A program made the position numbers and the translations under genes. This document shows positions 57,801 through 64,000 of a DNA stretch of 64,000 nt, piece by piece. The notes under the pieces were generated by a model, which did not search any database, was not told the origin of the DNA, and saw only the letters and a list, made by a program, of their open reading frames with translations. Numbering within the stretch: position 1 is the stretch's first letter; each line of letters opens with the position of its first letter. Source of the DNA: Salminus brasiliensis (taxonomy: Eukaryota; Chordata; Actinopteri; Characiformes; Bryconidae); contig NC_132880.1 of assembly GCF_030463535.1 (NCBI RefSeq), positions 30,685,487 through 30,749,486 on the forward strand. The letters run 5' to 3'.

Positions 57801-60800
57801 ATCATGTACACAATGTATAAATGCTTTCCATAATATTATACACTCCAGCCTCAGCGGTTTTTGGACATCAGTGATGTCTAAGTGATGTGATGAATAATGT
57901 AATCAACTGGGATATCAGATATCACATATTACGGATATTCGTTTCAGTGGTTTCTTGCACTGCGTGAAGTCATTTAGTCACTTCCCAGATAGCGAGCATA
58001 TAACGGTCTGCTGGCCTGATAAGGTAGGCACCCCACTGACTGTTTGCCCTTTGGGTTCACTCTTGGACCACCCAGATAATTGTCATGCATGATTTAACTA
58101 GTTTTTGATCTTTTGAAACAGATTTTAAATGCACAGAGACTTTTATTTTAGAACAAAGACTAAGGTCAATTATTAAAACAACTGAGAAAATAATAATGAC
58201 CAAGTCTGACGTAAAACTGAAACTGAAAATGATTTACTAACCCATTAGGACTAATTATTTTATAATTAATAATTAATTATATAAAATAATTACAAATTAG
58301 TTAATTTTATAAAGGATATCAAAAGTAAGAAAGGAGGAAAAAATAAGTAAACTAGACTGTTGGAAAACTAGTGATGAAACATGCAATTTTGTCTAATACT
58401 CTGCTTAACCACTGGCAACATGAGCAAAATGCCAGTGAACTACCAGCTGTCATTAGCAAGCCCACAGTGGTCTGCTACCCTCTTGCTACCCTTAGGGTTC
58501 TTGTGACAAAAAAATTATGAATTTACTTCCTTTGGAGTTTTTAATGCTAATTATATTTACTTTAAGTACAGAGAAAGTGGGGCATTTTAATTAGGACATA
58601 GATATCATTTACAGCTGCTATAAAAAAGAATGTATTCTCTTCTTGACTTTCTCCACCATTGCATATTTCTAAAATAAATAAATAAAAAGAATGCCTTTAG
58701 ATCAAACCTTACCAAACACCAAGCTCTTAATGATCATTTCATTTACTAATAGAGAAATGTCACCCACAATAGGGGAAAAGTACATTTTTATTATTTTTTT
58801 TATTTATTTATGGATTAGTAGCATTAGCAGCAATAACTGCAACCAATAAGTCTACATCAGCCTTTCACACTATTGTGGAGAATATGAGCCCAGTCTGCTC
58901 TGCAGAACTACTTTTATTCAGATATTCACCAAATGGACACCCCTTCTAAAGAATGTATTTAGGTACTTTAAACTGCACCCATTGTCGACACACACAGCTC
59001 GTCTAGTCACTGTAGAGAAGTACTGCAAATTGAATTAAACAGATAAACATGATCCTAGTGGCACCATGCCTAATTGCCAGGTGTGGGCTAGAGGGGTACA
59101 AAGCCTGCCAGCACTGAGCTGTGGAGCAGTGGTGCTCCATCCAGTATTTCTGGGATAAGTTGGGGGGAGATGATCATCAAACACTTTCCCAAAACACTCT
59201 TGTCACAGAATGCAATCAAATCCTCACAGCAATGCTCCACAAAGACTTCCTCAAGACTCTGAGGCAACTAAATCACTCTGAAGGGGCTGACAGTATTCAA
59301 TCAGCTGAATCACATTACTAATTAAACTTGGTTTATTTGTTGTGATCAAGGAGGAAATTTCATAATCACATGAGTGATTAGCATTTTAAATAACTAACAT
59401 CCTTTAGTCATTAAATTCTAATTTAGAAAAATATGCTGCAAGCTTATTAAGGTTTCTATAGTTTATTACTACATTTTGTATAAAGATCTGAAACCATCTC
59501 TGTGACAAATCTGCAATAATAAAGGAAATCAGGGAGGGACTACCGCTTTCTTTTTATCCGGTTTCCTCAGGGTGCCATAATCAACTCTGTTTGTTACTAC
59601 TGGGTTGAAAAGGGGTCCACTAACCTAATATGTCCAGCCAAGAGCGGCACTGTGATCAGACAATTTCTACCGATGAAGGACGAGCGCAAGGGGAACTGAA
59701 TGGAACTGAAGAACTATAGTCCTGCATAGGTTTGACCACTTCCTTACTCCAACACACCTAGTCAACCAAGCGATTAACATAGGAGCTGAATCGGGTATTA
59801 AATGATTAAAACTCAACAAAGAAAAAGTGCTGGTTTAGTCCCTGGACTAGAAGATGCCTACCTGTGTAATAACAGATGGGCAACTGTCTTTACATCAGTA
59901 TGGTGGAGATACATGCAAATTACAAGCTAGGTGTTTCAAAGTATAAATGAGTTTAATGCTTATTATGAATATGCATATACAGTACATATTCATGCCATAT
60001 ATATGATGAATATGCAGTCTGCCATTTACAGGAACATGGACCAGAGATCTCAAAGTGTAGGTAAATTAATATTTATGGCTTTTAGCGGACACTCTTGTTA
60101 AGTGAGACTTGGAGAACTGCTTAGTCAACTATTTAGAAAACATCCCTAGTCAATGTGAACAGGCTAGATTCCAACAATTCTTTTGACCTTAGACACACAG
60201 TATCTGCCAGCTAGATCCAAACAACACACTACGCCCGATTCCTTAGATACAACATCAGTGTGTGTGGATATAGGACATTTAAGCGCAATCAATGGATGCA
60301 AGGATGGACAGAAACACACACACACACACACAAAGATGTACACAGATGTACATTACCTCCTGTATAGTGTTGGGGATATGTGGCTCTATCTGCGTGTTCT
60401 GTGTGAAGACAAGGCAGGACAGCAGGGCAGCGCTCTCCTCCGGAGCTAGAGGACTCAGAGTGTTTTCAAACAGCAGCTCGGTCAGCAGCAGCTCGTGACT
60501 ACTGATCTGGCAGGCCACTCGGCCCTTTAGCTGCACCGCATCGCTCTCATCAATGTACTTCAGTTCCTTCAGCACCTGCCAGTTCACACACAATATTCAC
60601 ATCACATAAACACAATATAGCACTCAGAACTTACAGCTGGATTACTAAATAACTGGCAGTGGTGATGCAGTGATAATGACAGCAATCCTTCACAAGCACC
60701 ATTTAAATGAATCTCTTGGGAGGACGGCTGTTAAAGGTGCCATAGAACGTATGTAAGTATTTATTCAACGTAGCAATGAGGCCACGTAGCATAGCAGTGC

Positions 60801-61968
60801 ATAGCATCTAAGGCTGGCAGTGTCTATGGGTAATGTGCTGCTACGGCTACAGCAGTTACAGATACACAATCATAGCAAAGATTGTCTCAAAAAGTTGACT
60901 ACAAGTATCAAAACTGCATATTTTCCCCAAAGCAGCTATTGCCTTTTGCTAGCTTTGGCTAGGGCCAGAAGGGTTTTTCCTTGTGGCTGGGTGTATGTAC
61001 ATTTTGGCCAAGACTGTTATGCAACAGAAGAGATTTTGGGAATGGCCCATTTTACAGCCTTGTTTTGTGGGATTTATCGGTCCAATGAAGAATCAACAGT
61101 TTTTGAGGTTCATTAATAATGAAAAAGTTTTATTTCAGATTTTTACTCATTTTCTCTTCAGTTTGGATGGCCAATTACCCAACCCATACATATCCTTCCC
61201 CTATCACATGCAATGCTCCTGACACTGGGAGGGTGAAGACCGACATACACATCCTCAGACATATGCACAGTCAGCCACTGCCTCTTTCTCCAAACTGCCG
61301 CTGATGCAATGGTGCAACCAACACGCTTGTGCCGGCAGATGCCAGTGTGGCCAGCATTGCACTGGAATGATGTGAGGAGAAAGTGCCATAATTTCATCCT
61401 TGAGTAAGAGCAATTTTAACTGCACTCTCTCTTGGGGCCCCGGCTGTCAATGGCTAGCATCATGACTGGGATTCGAACTAGCGATCCTCTGGTCATAGTG
61501 ACAACACATCCCATTCCACTGGACCCTGTTCGGGGCCCTGTCTTTATAGTTTGAAATGTACAAACATAAAAGGTAAGGTTTCTGTTGTTTTGTGTGTTGC
61601 TTAACTTGAAAAGATGGCGGCAGTGAACTAAAGAAGGTGTAACAGCTTAATTAATCAAATAATCTAATAGTATAGATTCATTTGTTATGGATTAGGTATT
61701 TAGTTAGGTATTTATCAGTCCGCATCATATCGCAGCATATCTAGAGCTCCTTGAATGATCCGCATGCTCAGTGTGCCTTGACTTTCAGGCAAGTTGCAAA
61801 AAGAGGTGTGCAAAAAGGCAAGGAGAAAGCCATAATTGGAAATGTGAGGGCACTGACCTTAATCCTCTGATTGTACTCCGGCAGTAGAGTGAGGGACAGA
61901 TCAGAGACCAAAAACAGCAGCCTATCCAGCTCCTCCTGTAGACCCATTCGCTCCTGCACGCGTGCAAA
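54873..61968 (-). CDS. skic2: SKI2 subunit of superkiller complex (RNA helicase), C-terminal part only, last 4 coding exons
   Basis: The DExH-box helicase SKIC2/SKIV2L feeds RNA to the cytoplasmic exosome as part of the SKI complex. Visible coding exons: 61968-61858 (37 aa), 60575-60357 (73 aa), 56327-56187 (47 aa), 55073-54873 (67 codons including stop TGA at 54875-54873), all phase 0, giving the final 223 residues. The helicase core lies beyond the right edge. The visible part is the DSHCT (helical bundle) domain. It was recognised from [20 protein letters not shown]-type segments, [29 protein letters not shown], and the terminal [25 protein letters not shown] and the SLYT-H ending favour SKIC2 over the paralogue MTREX, whose end is SLYL. 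A 61-nt (CA)n tract begins 27 nt past the stop codon. Confidence 0.93.
57005..57150 (+). pseudogene. L2-like LINE reverse-transcriptase fragment
   Basis: The plus-strand reading [13 protein letters not shown]...[18 protein letters not shown] matches the region after the YADD box of L2-type reverse transcriptases; the same segment occurs reversed at 30210-30330. In a skic2 intron. Confidence 0.75.
61425..61525 (-). mobile_element. tRNA-like SINE fragment, reverse
   Basis: The reverse complement contains GTCCAGTGGAATGGGATG (A-box-like) and GCTAGTTCGAATCCC (B box), features of a tRNA-derived repeat. Weaker relatives may be at 27195-27295 and 33345-33460. In a skic2 intron. Confidence 0.5.
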
Positions 61969-62313
61969 CTGTGAGCAGGGCAGAAAACTGTCGTTAGGCA
62001 ATCAGTCATTTCCTAATTTCTCAGCAGAGTTCAGAGACACTGCTGACTGTGCATACGATTCAGCACAGACGAATAGCAGAGAAATGAGCTTGATCTCCTT
62101 TCTCTGCTGGAGCCTGGGCATGATGAATAGAAGCTAACGAGACAGGCTCTAATCCAAGCCTGTCACTGAGACACAGAGCAGATGTCCCATCAGCCGGGCT
62201 AGCATCAGAACCGCAGAATTAATTCACTTTCCAATACAGAGCATGGAAAACTGCAGAAAAGATTCACTTACATGCTGCATGACCTACACAGGAGTATACA
62301 GTGTTTCTTTGTT

Positions 62314-62756
62314 AAAGCAGCATTATGTAGTAATTGTACCATAAATTAACAGCTTCCAAATCATGTTGACGCGCCACTGAGTTGTAATGAGGAGAACAGC
62401 ATGCTACTATGTAACTATGTTGGCGCTGTAGAGACCTCTCACGAGAACTGAGTAATGCTGCGTAATCCGAGTCATATTTGTGTACAATCCTGTAATATCA
62501 CTCTACCGTTTGTCAGTCCACATGCTTATCATAACATACTTTTGATGCTGGTTCTGTTTGTCAACAAATGCTTGTGTAAAGTGTGTCCACAGAGGGAGCT
62601 CATAGTGCAGTTTATGTTTACACCAGGGTAGGGGGAGCCCGAGGGGGGGGGGGGTTCTGAAGGCTGTGCAGGGGGAGCCCAGAGCCAGTTTAATATAGGG
62701 TGTGTAGGAGGATCTCAGGGGAAAAAAAACAATTCTTACATAATGCTGCTTTAAAA
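62314..62756. mobile_element. TTAA-flanked MITE, about 440 bp
   Basis: Ends TTAA|AGCAGCATTATGTAG and TACATAATGCTGCT|TTAA are near-perfect inverted repeats with TTAA on both sides. The interior includes GTAGGGGGAGCCC in reverse orientation to the neighbour. A G12 run at 62642-62654. Confidence 0.8.
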
Positions 62757-62959
62757 AGACAAAAGTTTGGGGACACCTTATATCCAGTTAAGCACAAATA
62801 AAATGCTTTGTTAACAACAGACAGTTACGGTTAACAGTTAACAGTTAGGGTACATTTAGTTTTATGTCCATGTCCATGTTCATGTTCATAGGGTCACACA
62901 TTATCTGAAGATTCTGATCTGATAGTTTTATTTCTCTAAATATAACTTTTTTGTCCCAA

Positions 62960-63430
62960 AGGTGGTTGAAACACCTAAAAGAGGTTTAGTGTTAAAGTGC
63001 ATACATCACAACATGGGGATAAAACATGTGGGCTGTAGAATTTTTCCAAAGCCAGGACTTAAAACAGCTCCATTAAAACATGTTGCTGGAATTTGTACTT
63101 TTTGCTCCTGGGCTCCCCCTACAGTTAAGGAGTGTATTTTACTTTTACACCACTATTGACTGCAAACGCAAAGCTCCCACTCATGGACATCTACATTTGC
63201 ATTTGTTGACAAGCTAAGGATACAGGACCACAAAAGAACACCGAAGCATGTTGAGTGACAAGGTAGTAAGAGTCATGTTACAGGAATTTACCAAAATACG
63301 TGTAAAATTACACATTCTCGCGTCCGCTCCACCTAAGTTACATAGCAGTAGCAGCGTACAGGACCCAGAGTGGCAATGCTTTTAAAGCTATACTTTTAAA
63401 GCAAAATTGCTGCATAATGTTGCTTTAACC
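62960..63430 (+). mobile_element. Further copy of the same MITE family, opposite orientation
   Basis: 'CTCCTGGGCTCCCCCTACAGTTAAGGAGTG...TTTTACACCACT...CATTTGCATTTGTTGACAAGCTAAGG' matches 6685-6830 and the reverse of 62555-62645; the right end is GCATAATGTTGCT|TTAA. The left boundary is uncertain. Related ends TTGCTGCATAATTTTGCTTAA recur at 63580-63610 and 63895-63925. Confidence 0.65.
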
Positions 63431-64000
63431 CTACTGGGACAAATGGTCACAGAGTTGTACATGTATGTACAAAGGGACATCAAGTTCTTAAAGTGGTTTA
63501 TTGTTCAAAGTGTTTATTTGAATTATTTAGCAAATTCATGTGTACACTTTTCTCACCTGAAGCTATAATTCATTTTAAGGCAAAATTGTTGCATACTGTT
63601 GCTTTAACACTAATTACTTCCACCAATATTAACATGTGATCCTGTTTTCCCAAAATATTAGACTTCATACTATAATATATTTATTTTAAAACACTGGAAA
63701 ACATAACATTCAAGAGTGTATTGATATTGAAAACTGCATCCACAAGACATGCAGAAAACACGGTCCGTAATCTAGGCTGTATCAGGGTTCATCCTACCTA
63801 TTTTTATATTATTTATAGCTTTATTTATAGTTTTATACAAATATCATTACAGGTCAGTGTACCATCGACATGAGTTTAAAGCTATACTTCTAAGGCAAAA
63901 TTGCTGCATAATTTTGCTTAAACTCTACTGGGACAAATCACAGCGTTGTACATATATGTACAAAGACAGTTCTTAAAGTGGTAAGAGTATTACATTTGAA

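Overview
The window is a stretch of a teleost fish nuclear genome. The evidence is four spliced vertebrate genes with GT-AG introns (plus one apparent GC-AG intron), AT-rich introns full of decayed Tc1/mariner, hAT-like and L2-like elements, tRNA-derived SINEs and many microsatellites. The repeat mix looks ostariophysan (characiform or catfish-like), but I cannot name a species from sequence alone. There are no bacterial operons, CRISPR arrays or phage genes.

Layout. 1-15.1 kb: two complete head-to-tail copies of the lysosomal sialidase gene neu1 on the minus strand, each with six coding exons of identical lengths (66, 190, 263, 183, 220 and 221 nt) and each encoding 380 residues. Copy A spans 874-6114 and copy B 8930-14895. 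15.1-19 kb: repeats, including a Tc1-like end, a GATA/GACA tract and a CT/GA-rich block. 19.3-32.7 kb: tmem268 on the plus strand (eight coding exons, 350 residues). 33-41.7 kb: repeat-rich intergenic DNA with no recognised gene. 41.75-52.08 kb: prrt1 on the minus strand (four coding exons, 248 residues). 54.87 kb to the right edge: the 3' end of skic2 (skiv2l) on the minus strand, of which the last four coding exons (223 residues) are visible; the rest lies beyond 64 kb.

Context. In mammals NEU1, PRRT1 and SKIV2L all lie in the MHC class III region, so this looks like a rearranged fish class III-type neighbourhood. TMEM268 maps to human 9q32, outside 6p21, and is a newcomer relative to that order. 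The genes do not form one pathway: neu1 acts in lysosomal glycoconjugate breakdown, tmem268 and prrt1 are membrane proteins, and skic2 is the cytoplasmic exosome helicase.

Most interesting points: the tandem neu1 pair has diverged at the C-terminal lysosomal sorting signal, in promoter motifs and in signal peptide, while exons 4-5 remain nearly identical; a perfect 131-bp-arm palindrome sits in a neu1 intron; a neu1 exon lies between two halves of a Tc1-like transposase; and tmem268 has a GC-AG intron and an exon bracketed by about 414-bp direct repeats.
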